Assembly: GCA_910589415.1 (NCBI GenBank)
Contig: OU342633.1
Location: forward strand, 3,758,858 to 3,822,857
Reading direction: 5' to 3'
DNA: 64,000 bases
Origin: Malachius bipustulatus
Taxonomy: Eukaryota > Arthropoda > Insecta > Coleoptera > Melyridae
Made by a program: the position numbers and the translations under genes. The notes under the pieces are model-generated. The model was not told the DNA's origin. It did no database searches and saw nothing but the letters and a program-made list of their open reading frames with translations. Position 1 is the stretch's first letter. Each line of letters starts with the position of its first letter. This document shows positions 41,139 through 52,904 of this stretch, piece by piece.

Positions 41139-43649
41139 TTTTTTTTTTTTTCAATTTTATTGTAGATGAACCTGATCAACATTGCAAACTGTTATACAGG
41201 GTATTTTTGACAATTTATAGTGTAGCATTTACATAAATAGCGTGTTCATGAGTTCATAGTTTTTTTTTAATACACAACAGTTGCAAGCGTTTGACACTAA
41301 ACGTATTGTTTTAATCACTGTCACTAGTTTCGTTCTCAGTAGTATTGTACAATAACACGTCGTGGGGTAACCTTTTCTTGAGTCTCGGGTGATTTGATTT
41401 CTGACCCAGTTGGAAGTAGGTTGCTCCGGAGCAGTCGCTGAGAGATTTGAAAAAAAAATTGAAGCAACCTGTCGGACATAGCTATGAACAAGAGGAATTC
41501 CAGTTTTTTATGAATTTGTTTCCCACAAACCAGGAGCAGTTACAGGCATGCGTAGCACCTTGGTTTGAAAGGTTTGGACTTTTTTAATTTGCGTTTTGGA
41601 AGCCGTGCCCCAGATTACGCGCAGTCATACATGACAATAGGTCTGATGATCACCGCCTTATAGATCAAGATGGAGCTTTGATTTTCTATTAATAATAGGA
41701 AACAGTATACCAAGTCTCGTATGACATTAATTTAGTTTCTAATTGATGTGGAAACCGAATGTTAGTCTTTGCTCTACATAGATGAACGCCGAGATATTTA
41801 ACTGCTCGTCGGAGTTCCATTTTACGGTTGTATTGTCGATGAGAAGGTTTTAAGGTGTCGCTGGCTTTCGGAGGGTAAATATTTTGGCTCCGCATTTACT
41901 TCAGTTTAAATTTCCATCGCTTGCATCAAGCTGATAATTGGTTGAGTGATTACTGAAGTTTGCTGGCGCCTGTGTAAATGTTATGGTCTTTAGACATAAG
42001 AGCTATATCGTCGGCATACATTGCAATACTAACGTTCTCGAGTACTGGAATGTCATACATGTCTACATTAAATAGGACTGATCCAAGAACTGAGCTTTTT
42101 GGTATGCCCGCTTGGATTGGGTGGTAGGGCGAGAAGCTTGAGTTCATTTTTACAAAGAAAGTTCTATCTTTTAAAAAGGGATGAAATGATGCTTGCCAGA
42201 TATCCTGGTGTATTTAAAGGGCGTAGCTTGATATATATCAGACCTTCCGTCAAAACTTTATCGAAGGCTTGCTGTACGTCTAAGAATGCTACGATGGTGT
42301 GCTATTTGTTTTCAAAGGCAGACACTATTATTTATTTAGACTGAGGAGTTGATGTGTTGTTGAGTGCTTTGATCTGAACCCAAACTAATGGGGGGGTATA
42401 ATGTCGGCGTCATTGAGCTGGTCATTTAATCGATTACAGAGGACTGTTCTAGTATTTTGGATATGGTCGGTAGCAGACTGATCGGTCTGTAGCTGTCGCA
42501 AGTGGTTTTAAGTTTATTTGGCTTATGAAATAATATTATTTCTGCCTCCTTCTATTTCATGGGAAAATAGCCCGTATGTAGACATGCGTTAAAGATGCCC
42601 TTCATATGAATTAAACCCGTGTCGGTCAAATGTCTTTATAGTACATTAGGTATTAGATCAGTTCCTGGTGTTTTCTTTAGAGCAAGGTTTTTTATGTACG
42701 CAGTTATTTCTTCTGTGGTTGTGTAGTCTATAATTAATTCATCTGCAAGGGATCTTGAGTTTTCTGTTGTAACCTCTTCTTTGTCGGATTCTATATTGGT
42801 GGAACAATTATTGCAGGCTGCTTTAGTAGTTTCTTTGTTATTTGCCACATCGAAGGTTCGCCTGGCTGCAGTTCTGATATGTAGCGCTCATACGATTTTA
42901 TTGTGTAATAATTGTCTAGTTACCATTTGACTCTGTGTGTTAGCTGATTCAAAATCGTTTTGTGCTCATAGTGCTTGGTTCTGTACCAAAGTCTTCGGGC
43001 TTAGTGTTTTTTTTTTTAATTAATTTAAGAATATACTGGGGTGTCGAGGGTTTGTGTCTGAACCGAATTTTGCTGGTGGTGGTTATGAGTTCCTTGTAGC
43101 TATGTACCGAATGATCAATAATTTGTTGCATTGTTCGTAGGTTTCTGTAGCTGCATTTGTCGCACGATGTGTCTAGTGTCGTCTTGAATTTTCCCCAGTC
43201 AACTAATCCTGTTATCAGTCGTTCAGTCGTGGGGGGTAGCTTGCTATTTTTGGGGGCTCAATAAATGTTGTAATTACAAGTAGATGGTCTAAGTCGAGTT
43301 CTACATACACTTCGTGATGAATGGGTATTGCGAAGTTTTTGAGTAGAGCAATATCTAGTATATCTGTTTGATGGTCTTCTCGGAAAGGCATGTAGGTGTG
43401 CTCTTTCGGGGCAAAAATTGTGATGTGATGTAAGTTTATTAAGTTATATAAAGTTTTACCTGCGCTGCTGTTGGCTCTGCATCACCATATTGTATTTTTG
43501 GCATTTATATCTCCGAGCAGTATGACTGGATTGTTTCTGTCAAACAATTTGATTATGTCTTTTGAGAAGTTGAATTGATTATTTGGCAAGCGGTATGCTG
43601 AGATTACATCGATAATTTAATTCGTCGTTGCCTAGTGTAACATTGGATA
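41139..43649 (-). pseudogene. Jockey-type LINE, endonuclease C-part, RT and 3' end
   Basis: This is the downstream part of an element that runs 47332 to 41139 on the minus strand. From 43610 the endonuclease (VISAYRLPNNQFNFSKDI, VILLGDINAKNTIW, REDHQTDILDIALLKN) is followed by a linker (42949-43131) and RT, including AGIPKSSVLGSVLFNVDMYDI and the intact catalytic box MYADDIAL at about 42030. RT C-terminal blocks run to about 41230. AATAAAATTG and a 12-base poly-A tail (poly-T on the plus strand, 41139-41150) mark the 3' end. Numerous frameshifts make it dead. Confidence 0.8.
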
Positions 43650-44015
43650 CGTTCACCTGACGTCAACTGTTGAATAGCAGCGCAAAACGGTTGAGTGTTA
43701 GTTGTTGCAACATGTTGGAAATAGTCTGAACGCATTGTTGAGATCGAGAGATAATATGTGACATGTTTCTGGATACGATTCAAGTAATAGAAATAATTAT
43801 TATCATTTATTTGTCGCTGATTGTAGCAGGAGCATTCTTGCTTGCAACTTTTACTTCCCACTTTGCGCATGCCCGCAACATACACGTTGACTGTGCTGAG
43901 CGTGAAATATTTACGCTCACAAAAATACTCAACAGTTTAGCAACGGTTGTAAGTGAGCGGTATGTCTGAACGCAAGCGCTACCTCAACAAATCAACAGTT
44001 GACGTCAGGTGAACG
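43650..44015. mobile_element. 366-bp MITE inserted in the LINE endonuclease
   Basis: Ends CGTTCACCTGACGTCAACTG and complement, flanked by TA on both sides (43648-43649, 44016-44017). Removing it restores continuity of the LINE endonuclease sequence on both sides. Internal words TCTGAACGCA and TTGTTGAG are also inverted. Tc1/mariner-type MITE by target. Confidence 0.82.
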
Positions 44016-44329
44016 TACCCATTAATTGCAACTGCTTTCATGGAGTATAGGCAAATACACTAGATAATAATACGTGCAGCTTCCACTGAAAATTGTCACC
44101 GGAAGTTACTGTCGCCCAAGCGGCCCGATATCTAACTAGCGTTGATTTGAAATGTCAATTTAATTGAACGAAACGTCAATCTGACGTTTACTTTGCTTAT
44201 GATTTATAAACTTTTTGACTAGTAGTTTATTCTAATTCTAATTACAAAACGTTAAGTGTTGCGAATAATTGCGTAAAGCCAAGACAAGATAGATGTATTG
44301 GCCTATTGTCATCGGAAGACCTAAATAAT

Positions 44330-45420
44330 TCCTTAATGGTTTTGGTTAAATATGTACAAACGAGATGCTTTGCTGAAAGAACTGTTTCAACAGAACATTG
44401 CAGCAATGTAATGTGGCTCCGTCAATTCGAAATTTGAACCCTTTCTTAGATGAAAAAGTTTTGATTCGCGTTGGAGGAAGGTTGGTGAATTCTGAATTTG
44501 ATATGGATAAACATCATCCAATTCTGTTACCGGCAAAAAATTGGTTAACGAAATTAATATTTACAAGGGAACATTTGCGTTTGTTGCATGCTGGTCCGCA
44601 ACACCTATTAACATCTGTGCGAGAGCGATTTTGGGCAATTTCGGGAAGATATACGACAAAAAGAGTGGTTCACGAATGTGTGAGGTGTTTTCGTGTTGCG
44701 CCAAAAAAAATAACTCCAATAATGGGTAATTTGCCAGCTTGCAGAATTAATCCTTCTTACCCTTTTCAAAATACTTGGGTGGACTATGCTGGTCCAATGA
44801 ATTTAAATGATACGAAGGGGCGTGGTTGTAGGGTTTCAAAGTCTTATATTTGCTTGTTTATATGTATGGTGACCAAAGCTGTACATATTGAACTTGTTAC
44901 AGATTTGTCAACTGATGATTCGTTTATTTTGGCTTTAAAGAGATTTATTGCCCGTAGGGGAAATCCTTCCAATATGTATTCGGACAACGGGACAAATTTT
45001 AGGGGAGCAAAAACCGAGTTAGACAAGTTAGGGTTTTTGTATTAAAAAATAAAGACAGCAATGTTGAGGCTGACTGGCGAAGGAGTCGATTGGCACTTCA
45101 TACCCCCCGGATCACCTCACTTCGGAGGACTTTTTTTCGTCTCTGACATTTGAAGAGATATGTATACGTTACTCGTACAAATTGAGGCCATCATGAATTC
45201 CAGACCTTTATCACCCCTCTCTCACGATCCAAACAATTTAAATCCTCTTACTCCCGCTAACTTTTTGGTGGGAAGAAGACTATTGTCACTGCCAGATCCG
45301 TGTATTTTGAAGATTCCAGAGTCTAGATTATCGTGCTTCCAAAGAGTTCAACAACTCCAACAATAGGTTTACTTAAAAACTGACGACTTATTTATTTGCT
45401 TTGAAACCAGTCGAGTTATG
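44330..45420 (+). pseudogene. BEL/Pao integrase fragment
   Basis: The frame 44398-45045 has the BEL/Pao integrase order. First comes IRVGGRLVNSEFDMDKHHPI with the zinc-binding region (HLRLLHAGPQHLL, CVRCFRVAPKK). Then come NTWVDYAGPM (first catalytic Asp), KAVHIELVTDLSTDDSFILAL, and YSDNGTNFRGA (second Asp). The third acidic residue should follow HFIPPGSPHFGGL, but there a deletion of about 20-25 residues joins GGL to FVSDI, removing the Glu. The sequence then continues TLLVQIEAIMNSRPLSPL to about 45420. No LTRs were found. Confidence 0.8.
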
Positions 45421-45617
45421 CAAACGAAACTTGGTGGGTTAAACAGTGGCACGCATACGGGTACCAATTAAAAACATTTCAACAAAAATGCAATAAGCAT
45501 CGAAATAAACCACTAATTCACCTTATTATTACTGCTGCTGTATTGTATGTAGGTGTCACAAGCCTGACGTCATAGGCCGCGCACTGACATGTTTGTATAA
45601 TAATAATTATATATACG

Positions 45618-45759
45618 TGTTTTCGCGAGTATTACGCGTACCCATACACCTGTCTGTGCCAAAGTACTTATGAGTAAATACTTACGAGTACATTTTCTGG
45701 GTTTCGTACTCGAATTTTAATTTATTTACGAGTACTCTTTCAAGTACTCCTGCCTAGCT
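45618..45759. mobile_element. Truncated copy of the 488-1324 hAT-like element
   Basis: Reverse complement of the left terminal 140 bp of that element: GAGTATTACGCGTA..., TACTTACGAGTACATTTTC, then ...CCTAGCTCTG at the end. The other end is absent. Confidence 0.75.
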
Positions 45760-45808
45760 CTGCGCTCTGCGTCAACCCCAACATTACCTGATACACCAAA
45801 AACTCTAG

Positions 45809-46027
45809 CGGCCAATATTATAAACGCTGGTTAAGTTAACTGGCAGATTTCTGTGCCCGATTTTGAAGCTAATATTGACCTCGAGTAACTTTTCTTAAGA
45901 TTTTTGTAATCCCTTTTATGCCAAGAGTAATTAAATTGCAATAATTTCGACCTATAGTCTATATCTTCTCCAGAAATGACCACAGAAATCGGCCAGTTAA
46001 CTTAACCAGCGTTTATAATATTGGCCG
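45809..46027. mobile_element. 219-bp palindromic MITE, TAG target
   Basis: Begins CGGCCAATATTATAAACGCT and ends with its complement. It is flanked by TAG at 45806-45808 and 46028-46030. About 50 bp of each arm pair well (AGTTAACTGGCAGATTTCTG). Relatives lie at 54008-54232 and 37534-37676. A 3-bp target suggests a PIF/Harbinger-type MITE, although TAG is not the standard TWA. Confidence 0.8.
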
Positions 46028-46144
46028 TAGATAATTTTATTATGTCTGTGAAAATAATTTATATTACATCCGTGCTTTTCATATCCGGTGTCTTGTGTAG
46101 TTAGCGATCGAGGCGTGTAGATGGCGCTCCTTTTCATACTTCAC

Positions 46145-46595
46145 TAGGGAACCTGTATTACCGCTTTACTAGGGTAGCGCATTCTCATTCTCACAAAAAG
46201 TTGGGAAAAAAGTTGGGAATGTCAAATTTGACTTCATAAACGTCAGATTTTCCATGAACGTACAACTGTCTAAAAATTCACATAATTTGTTATTAAGTCC
46301 GCGTATTAAAACGCATTTTTCTCAGTAACTACGTGTTAGATACTAAAGTCTACAGCTTCGTTGATCCTATAAACCCGTAATTTTGTTTTTAATACCCACT
46401 GAAAAAGGATTATCGATTTCTATTCGTGTTATTATTTTGTTTCATTTTTCAAACTTCGCTTTTTTCCACTTGATACCTACGCCTGTGACCAAATGTGCCA
46501 AAAATATGACATCCAGCTGTTCAAACATAACCGTGTTTAGTAAACGTCAAAAAGTGAATGCGCTACCCTAGTAAAACGGTAATGCAGGTTCCCTA
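46145..46595. mobile_element. 451-bp hAT-type MITE
   Basis: Ends TAGGGAACCTGTATTACCGC and its near-complement, ending CAGGTTCCCTA. Exact 8-bp duplication TACTTCAC at 46137-46144 and 46596-46603. The inner arm TACTAGGGTAGCGCATTC is also inverted. The TAGGG start and 8-bp duplication are typical of hAT. Confidence 0.85.
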
Positions 46596-46664
46596 TACTT
46601 CACGTTTATTACATGTAAATAGCGGAGAGCTGCACGTATTATCATCTAATGTATTTGGTATAGG

Positions 46665-47332
46665 TCTGGTATTGACGTTTCCAAAGTGAGTTATTTTTTC
46701 TGATCAAAATGGCTGCTCTTCCAGATGCATAGTCAACCTGCCTATCACATCTGTATATCTTGTAGCCGGCAATGCGTAATGCTTCTGAGTTTTTTAAGTG
46801 GGTTTCTGTTACGAACGATATATCGATATTATGGTTGATCAGGAAATGGACAAATGATAACCTTTTTTCTTTTAGGCTATTGGCATTCCAGTTGAGGAGT
46901 GTTAAGCTATTTATCTGATTATTTCTGTTGAAAACCGCTTGTTAGCAGTGATGTAAATATTGAGGAAATAAATTGTTTGATTTGATCAAGATACGATCAG
47001 TATGGTCATGATACGCTGGTATATCGTTTTTATTATTCATTTTGTCATTGCGATCAGAATGGTAGGGATGTTTTCTTCCTTCGCGTGTTACGTTTGCATA
47101 TGTTCTGAATTAACTTGGCTGTGCAGGATTATTATGGTATTCTAGTGCTTATTGTGGTTGGGAGGTGGTTTAAGGTCGGCGTGTTTGGCGTTGTGTTTGT
47201 GAGCTGTAGCTGATTCGTTGCTTTATGTTTGTACAATAGTATCTGCACCCTTTGTAGTTGGCCAAGTGATTTTCGCCACAGTTAATACATATAGGTTTTT
47301 CACTGGGGTGCTTTGTGCATTCATTATACAGG
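46665..47332 (-). pseudogene. Jockey-type LINE, ORF1 zinc knuckle and endonuclease N-part
   Basis: Upstream part of the LINE at 41139-43649. At about 47250-47320 (minus strand) a CCHC knuckle, CINCGENHLANYKGC, ends ORF1. Then the endonuclease starts with LLNWNANSLKEKRLSFVHF and SFVTETHLKNSEALRIAGY, ending near the GTATAGG insertion site. The 5' border abuts a CAGGGTG-type repeat at 47333. Both ORFs are broken. Confidence 0.72.
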
Positions 47333-47580
47333 GTGTATCTAAATAACACCGAAAAAAATTAAGGGGTGATTCTGTGATGAAAATTAAGGGGGGTATTTGG
47401 TATAGAATTTTTCGAAAAAACTCTCCCCGAAAAAGTTACACCCCTCCGAAGAATTAAGAAAAAATGGTTTTTATTTTTTATTTTCCCTGTATATTAAGCT
47501 AAAGACACGAAAATTGGTAAATATTAATTGTCAATGAAACTACATATTTTGAATTTTTTTCAACCCAGTACAGGGACAGT
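47329..47580. mobile_element. Half of a TACAGGGTG-type repeat
   Basis: Starts TATACAGGGTGTATCTAAATAA and contains GTACAGGGACAG near 47570 but no matching inverted arm, so it looks like a half or unrelated member of the palindrome class seen at 5189, 39042 and 51941. No coding. Confidence 0.4.
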
Positions 47581-47589
47581 AATAGGGCC

Positions 47590-47640
47590 CACTTTAATAA
47601 TAATAATAATAATAATAATATAATATATTTATCGCCAATA
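47590..47640 (-). repeat. (TTA)n 3' tail of the long LINE
   Basis: A (TAA)8-type run at 47597-47622 on the plus strand continues as TATAATATATTTATCGCC. On the minus strand this is GGCGATAAATATATTATA plus (TTA)n, the terminal microsatellite of the LINE at 47826-50747. Confidence 0.7.
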
Positions 47641-47825
47641 AAGCAGATACATAAGTACACAAGAATACAATATATAATCGCATAGATATGAAACAAACAC
47701 GCATCAGCTTTTCTGACTCGTCCTAAATAAAAAATACTCACAATAATAAAGCTTAATACAAACACACATGTACAAAAAAAAACAGAAAGAATCTATACAT
47801 TGTAGACATGTCAGTCAGAAAAACA

Positions 47826-49756
47826 CTACACTCTGAAATACTGGTTAATTTCGTAAAAAGAACGGTCAAGAAGAAATCGCTTCAATTTTCCCTTACACAC
47901 CGCCAAGGAATCCGTCTCTCCAAATAAATACTTTAATTTATTATAGCACATGATACCCCTGTATTCATGCGATGATTGGGAGACTGCGAGTCGCGAGAAG
48001 GGCAAACGCATATCTCGACAGTTCGAGTGTTGTACTGATGAACATCATTACCTCTTATTAACTGACTTTCTTTTTTCCTCACATACATTACCAACAAATA
48101 CAAATACAAAGAGGGTAACGTCATAATTTTATATTTTTTAAATAGTGGTCGACAGTGGCTTCTAGGTGGGGCTCCCGCCAATGATCTTATAACTTTCTTC
48201 TGTGCGATAAAGACATTCCTGAAATGTGGGGATGATCCCCAAAACAACAATTCATAAGAAAGAAGTGCTTGAACCTGACCATGGTAAAACAAAAGCAAAA
48301 CTTCCTCGGACACAGACTCTCTCAAGGATTTCAGAATGTAGCAGAAGGTACTCATCTTGCTACCCAACTGGTCTATGTGGTCCCTCCAGGTGAGTCTAGA
48401 ATCCAACATCACACCAAAGAATTTCAAAGCTTGAGCGCACTCAATCATCTCCCGACCCACTCTTACAGCCGATGTTACGTTTAATCTGCGGTTGCTCGCG
48501 ACAAAGGACATACAGTTTGTTTTCTTTCAAATCTGATTCGGAGACTATTATATTAGTGTCATCCGCATACAATATCATCTCACCTTGGGTACTACATCTT
48601 GCGATGACATCATCTACAAACAAAACAAATAACAAGGGGCCCAAAATTGAGCCCTGTGGTACTCCAACTTTCACGACCTCAGCGGTCGAGCGACTGTCCC
48701 CCAAGGTAACTTGCTGATACCTATTATTTAAGTATGATTCAATCCATTTGTTGGGTACTCCTCGAATACCCAAGTTGTATAATTTCAATACAAGTAGTTG
48801 ATGATCAACAGAGTCAAAAGCACAACTAAGATCATAAAGGAAAGCAATGACATGTTTGCGCTGCTCTAGCGACGACAAAATCGATGACATCGCCTCGGAA
48901 ACCGCAGTGACTGTGGAGCGAGACTCCGTGAACCCATGTTGACACTCAGACAGAAGACTATATTTTTTCAAAAAATCAAAAAGCCTATCCTTGAACGCCA
49001 ACTCGAAAATCTTACCAATATGGTTTGAATGGATATTGGTCTATAATTCCCGATGCTGTCTCTTGGCCTCTTGCCCTTATATATAGGAATACACCGCGAC
49101 ACCTTTAGTGAGTCTGGAAACGTACCCACAGGCGAACGACTGATTTATCAAGCAAGAAAGTGGTTCACAAAGCACATCCGCTACAAATCTAACCACCCCT
49201 CCGTACACATCATCGCTTCCAGCTGAATTTGTTTTACTGGCACGCGTTATTAAATCCATCACCTCAAGAGGAGTAGTGGGCAAAATATAAAAGCTAGCGG
49301 AAGGCCCTGGCTGCAAAATAAATCATCCACGCTTAGTTCTGTAGTATGATATTTCTTATCCTTGTTTATCTTCTCGTTAATTATCTTCCAGCTCTCCTTC
49401 ACCTTGTTCCCAGATAATAGGATTCTGCTGTCATTCATTTGAATCCGTGTTGTTCTTGCCTCCTTGTCATACAACCCGTTGAGAAGTCTGTATTTTTTTT
49501 AATTAAATTATTTGGTGTTTTGTAAACCGCACATTTTACATAAAAAATCATGCAACATGCGTAGTTTTGTCGGAAACCTTGAACCCTTGCCACTGTCAAT
49601 CCTAACTTGCCTAATTGGAAAAGCCCTATCGTAGCATGAGAGGAAAATGTTATAAAATTCATTAAACTTAATATTCAAATCAGTCGCGGCATACATACCC
49701 TCCCACGACTCACAGGCCAACATGGCACGAAAATCATCAAGTGACCTTCCATTCAC
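47826..49756 (-). pseudogene. LINE reverse transcriptase (CR1/I-like), several frames
   Basis: On the minus strand: the linker/RT N-terminus (49077-49316: SKTNSAGSDDVYGGVV...SFACGYVSRL), then RT (49001-48441) with QHGFTESRSTVTAVSEA, FLYDLSCAFDSVDHQLLV (first Asp), VGVPQGSILGPLLFVLFVDDV and the intact catalytic box LYADDTNIIV. Post-RT blocks follow (48511-47933: KFFGVMLDSRLTWRDHID, LLSYELLFWGS). The last block (CYNKLKYLFGE...) ends with a stop at 47826. At least four frameshifts. The RT motif set is nearly complete, so decay is recent relative to the other LINEs here. Confidence 0.82.
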
Positions 49757-50464
49757 AAACCTCCTACCAGTTGTTTTCGGATCCTTTGCGTTGCATTTTT
49801 TTTTGGTAGCGAAAACTTACATGATTGATAAGTGTGGTCAGACATAAATATACTAAATACACTTGTAAATTCACATGTCATGTCCGGAAAAATATTATCA
49901 ATACATGTCTTGGAAGATCTCGTTATTCGTGTGTATTCACAAATATGTCTCTCCAAATTAAACCTCAAAAATAACTGTAAAATAGCACTTTGTTTCTTAC
50001 CGGTCACAGCAAAATCAGCATTGAAATCACCGCACACAATGTACCTGCTATCAGGCCTGCGGATCCTCAACAGAGTCTCTTCCAGGTTCTTGAGAAAACT
50101 GTCCAAAATACTATCTGGTGTGCGATAGACAACAACAATAAACAGCCTACATCCTTCAATCAGGAACTCACCTATTGTTAGTTCAAAATGTTTCTCGATA
50201 GCTTTATAGTTGGAGAACGATGTTACAGAAATGTTATTTTTTGCATTATATGCAGACTCCACCATGGCTCATAATAGTTCGTGAGTAATTGTTGACCAAC
50301 CTATAACCAGATACATCTGTAGACTGTACCTCAGGCTCCGTCAACCAATGTTCAGTCAGACACAGCACATCTGCACTGTGTCCATCCAGAATCACCTCCA
50401 ACTCTCCAATCTTCCCGGGCAGTCCCTGCACGTTGAAATGCATGCAACTTAAATAGGTCTTCAT
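49753..50464 (-). pseudogene. LINE apurinic-type endonuclease
   Basis: Opens MKTYLSCMHFNVQGLPGKIG (the usual N-x-(Q/N)-(G/S) start of the endonuclease), then ADVLCLTEHWLTE with the metal-binding Glu. After a frameshift near 50270 it continues FIVVVYRTPDS, RYIVCGDFNADF and ending MSDHTYQSC. These match the conserved boxes of LINE AP endonucleases that nick the target. It lies directly upstream of the RT domain in the same ORF2. Confidence 0.82.
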
Positions 50465-50483
50465 CGGTTCACTATTCGAGGTA

Positions 50484-50747
50484 CTACTGCATCTCTGACT
50501 CTGGTTTTCTACGAAAAAACCGATATCTCTTTACCTTCACCCCCGCAGGCCACAGACTATCACTCAGCAGAATATTCTCGTGCTGTTTGGGAATGCCCAA
50601 TCTGAAACTACTATTTTTGCTTTTTGAATGCAATTTAATGCAATCGACATTGTAATTCGGCAGGGTCGTCTTCAAAAATTCACTCATAGTTTCTTCGCTA
50701 AGATCACCACTTATCCTGCCCACATAGACAAACGATAAATCTTCCAC
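50484..50747 (-). pseudogene. LINE ORF1 C-terminal part
   Basis: The frame reads LSFVYVGRISGDLSEETMSEFLKTTLP, then SSFRLGIPKQHENILLSDSLWPAGVKVKRYRFF, an RRM-like nucleic-acid-binding fold typical of LINE ORF1 proteins. It is followed closely by ORF2. A related block lies at 31040-31300. The N-terminal part of ORF1 is missing. Confidence 0.62.
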
Positions 50748-50769
50748 CCCTTTTTTTTGTTTCTTATCT

Positions 50770-51240
50770 ATATGAACAGTATTTCAGAGATTAACAATAA
50801 CTTCAAGGGACATCTGATCTGTTATGCCAATGATACCCCCCCGGTATTTTCTAAAAAAAAACATGAGAATTGGTGAAATAAAATATTGAAGCAGATCTGA
50901 AGAAATGGGAAATGGACGGAGCACGTAACATATTTATGTAGCAAAAATAATGTTAATTTGAAAATTCTATGAATTTCGAGAGGTAATGAGAAAAGAAAAC
51001 TTGATCATACTTTATCATGTATTTGCAGAATCAACAATTAGATACTGTATAATGGCATGGGATGGAGTATATAAAACAACACTGAGTACATTGTAGACAG
51101 TGCAATAGTTACTTCTGAAGATAATACTAAAAAAAATCAGATTATTCGTGACAACATTACTCTACCAAGAAACAAAAAGTTTAAATATTCATAACATATA
51201 ATTATGCATATCTATGCCTACCTCACCTAGTTATACTCTA
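50770..51240 (+). pseudogene. Another LINE RT fragment, plus strand
   Basis: Reads MNSISEINNNFKGHLICYANDT, in which the YADD box has become YAND. Further frames give HVFAESTIRYCIMAWDGVYK, a post-palm block. It is small, broken and unrelated in orientation to its neighbour. Confidence 0.6.
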
Positions 51241-51940
51241 TGAAAAAAAATTTGTGGCTATACGCGCTTGATCTCAAAGCCAAATTATCAGAGTCAAGCG
51301 ACTATATCTTATCCACACAGTTTGACTGATGCTCCGTCATAAAAAAAAATACGAGACCATGGCACATTTAAGGCCCAGTTACACGGTGCGTGGTTCGGCG
51401 AACCACAGAACTGGTGCGTGGTTCGCAGAGACTCGCACTTTAACGAACCAGGGGTGGTCACACAGTTCGTGGCTCGTTTAGTTTTATTTCGCAATCGGTT
51501 CGCCGAGACAACATGGAACCTAGTTTGTTATATTGAAAGAAAGTTTGATAATGAAATCGTAATTGATTCCGGGCTGTTGTTGCCGTGGTCCATAGAGATT
51601 TGCTCCGAACGTTTCCTCTACAGCTGCGGTAGACATCATCAGCGGTTACGTTTAGACAGCTGTACATGATTGTGTGGACATGACTGAACAGCTGGCAGAG
51701 CGCTACTATTTATAGGATGACGATCTGGTGACGTCATACCCCCTCCGCTAGCTATCTCCACTGTAGCAACAGCCGGTCTCTCCAATGATGTTATAGATTT
51801 CTGAATCAGACGATTACTTTTTTGGTTGTAACATAACGTCGGATACTAAATCCTCCGCAGTTTCATTCGTTCCTCCTGCCTTTTGAAATTATTTGGATGT
51901 TTATTAGTTTCTATAGACTAACGATGTAAACGGGTGTATA

Positions 51941-52823
51941 CAGGGTTATTCACGGTATACGCCACGGAAGATTATGGCCGTGTCTTTGGATTTTAGGATC
52001 TTTTTATTTTTGGAGTGAATAGAGACCCGGCAAAGGTACGTTTTAAAATTATATTCATAATGTACAGGCTGTCCCAAAAGCATGAAACATATCAAAGTTA
52101 TGTTTTTTTTAAATGGAATGCTCCTATGTTATTGCATTTTTAGATTGTCTGAGAGAAAAAATAAGATTGGTTTTTACAGTTAGTATTTAAATTCAGAAGT
52201 TTTTGAGTTATAAACAAGTGAAAATCGTCATTTTTCAAGTTCAAGGCCCTGTACAACGAAAACGGTTCAAGATAGAGAAAAACGGCTTACATGTCCCTAT
52301 TTTAACTTTTCATGTACTACCCTATGGTATAGAAACATTTGTACTTTCTTTGATTTTTTTATTTGTCGACGCGTGGAGAAATCTCAGAATTTTTCAAATT
52401 TTTTATCACCCTGTATAAACATTTCATCTACATCATTGGATAGTACATGAAAAGTTAAAGTAGGGACATGTAAGTCGTTTTTCTCTATCTTAAACCGTTT
52501 TCGTTGTACAGGGCCTTGAACTTGAAAAATGACGATTTTCACTTGTTTATAACTCACAAACTTCTGAATTTAAACACCAACTGTAAAAGCCAATCTTCTT
52601 TTTTCTTCCCAGGCAATCTAAAAATGCAATAACATAGGAGCATTCTATTTAAAAAAAAAAACATAACTTTGATATGTTTCATGCTTTTGAGACAGCCTGT
52701 ACATTATGAATATAATTTTAAAACGTACCTCTGCTGGGTCTCTATCGACTCCAAAAATAAAAAGATCCTAAAATCCAGAGACACGGCCATAATCTTCCCT
52801 GGCGTATATCGTGAATAACCCTG
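51941..52823. mobile_element. Long palindromic element, copy 3 (883 bp)
   Basis: Begins CAGGGTTATTCACGGTATAC and ends with near-complement ...GTGAATAACCCTG, flanked by TA. Halves of about 420 bp pair closely. The core shared with copy 1 includes GTTATAAACAAGTGAAAATCG-type and AAAACGGCTTACATGTCCCTA-type words. No coding capacity. Confidence 0.85.
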
Positions 52824-52904
52824 TATAGTGTAGTGGACAGCAGTGGACAGCGATTTTCGTTCATTCAAAGCAAATGGCATAATGATCCTGAAGTACTAAA
52901 CGCA

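Larger units (their letters stand above)
44052..46657. mobile_element. Inverted-repeat element X, copy 2, inserted in the LINE
   Basis: The left end CAAATACACTAGATAATAAT... and the right end ...ATGTATTTG are inverted repeats of about 30 bp, flanked by the 7-bp duplication GTATAGG (44045-44051, 46658-46664). Beyond the duplication on both sides lies sequence of the jockey-type LINE, which becomes continuous if the element is removed. Left-end sequence to about 44230 and right-end sequence from about 46600 match copy 1 at 22120-23237. The interior is filled with later insertions: BEL/Pao, a hAT-like scrap and two MITEs. No transposase recognised. Confidence 0.75.

Noticed and set aside
42099..42344. 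Plus-strand frame of 81 codons
   Set aside because: Antisense to the LINE RT region.
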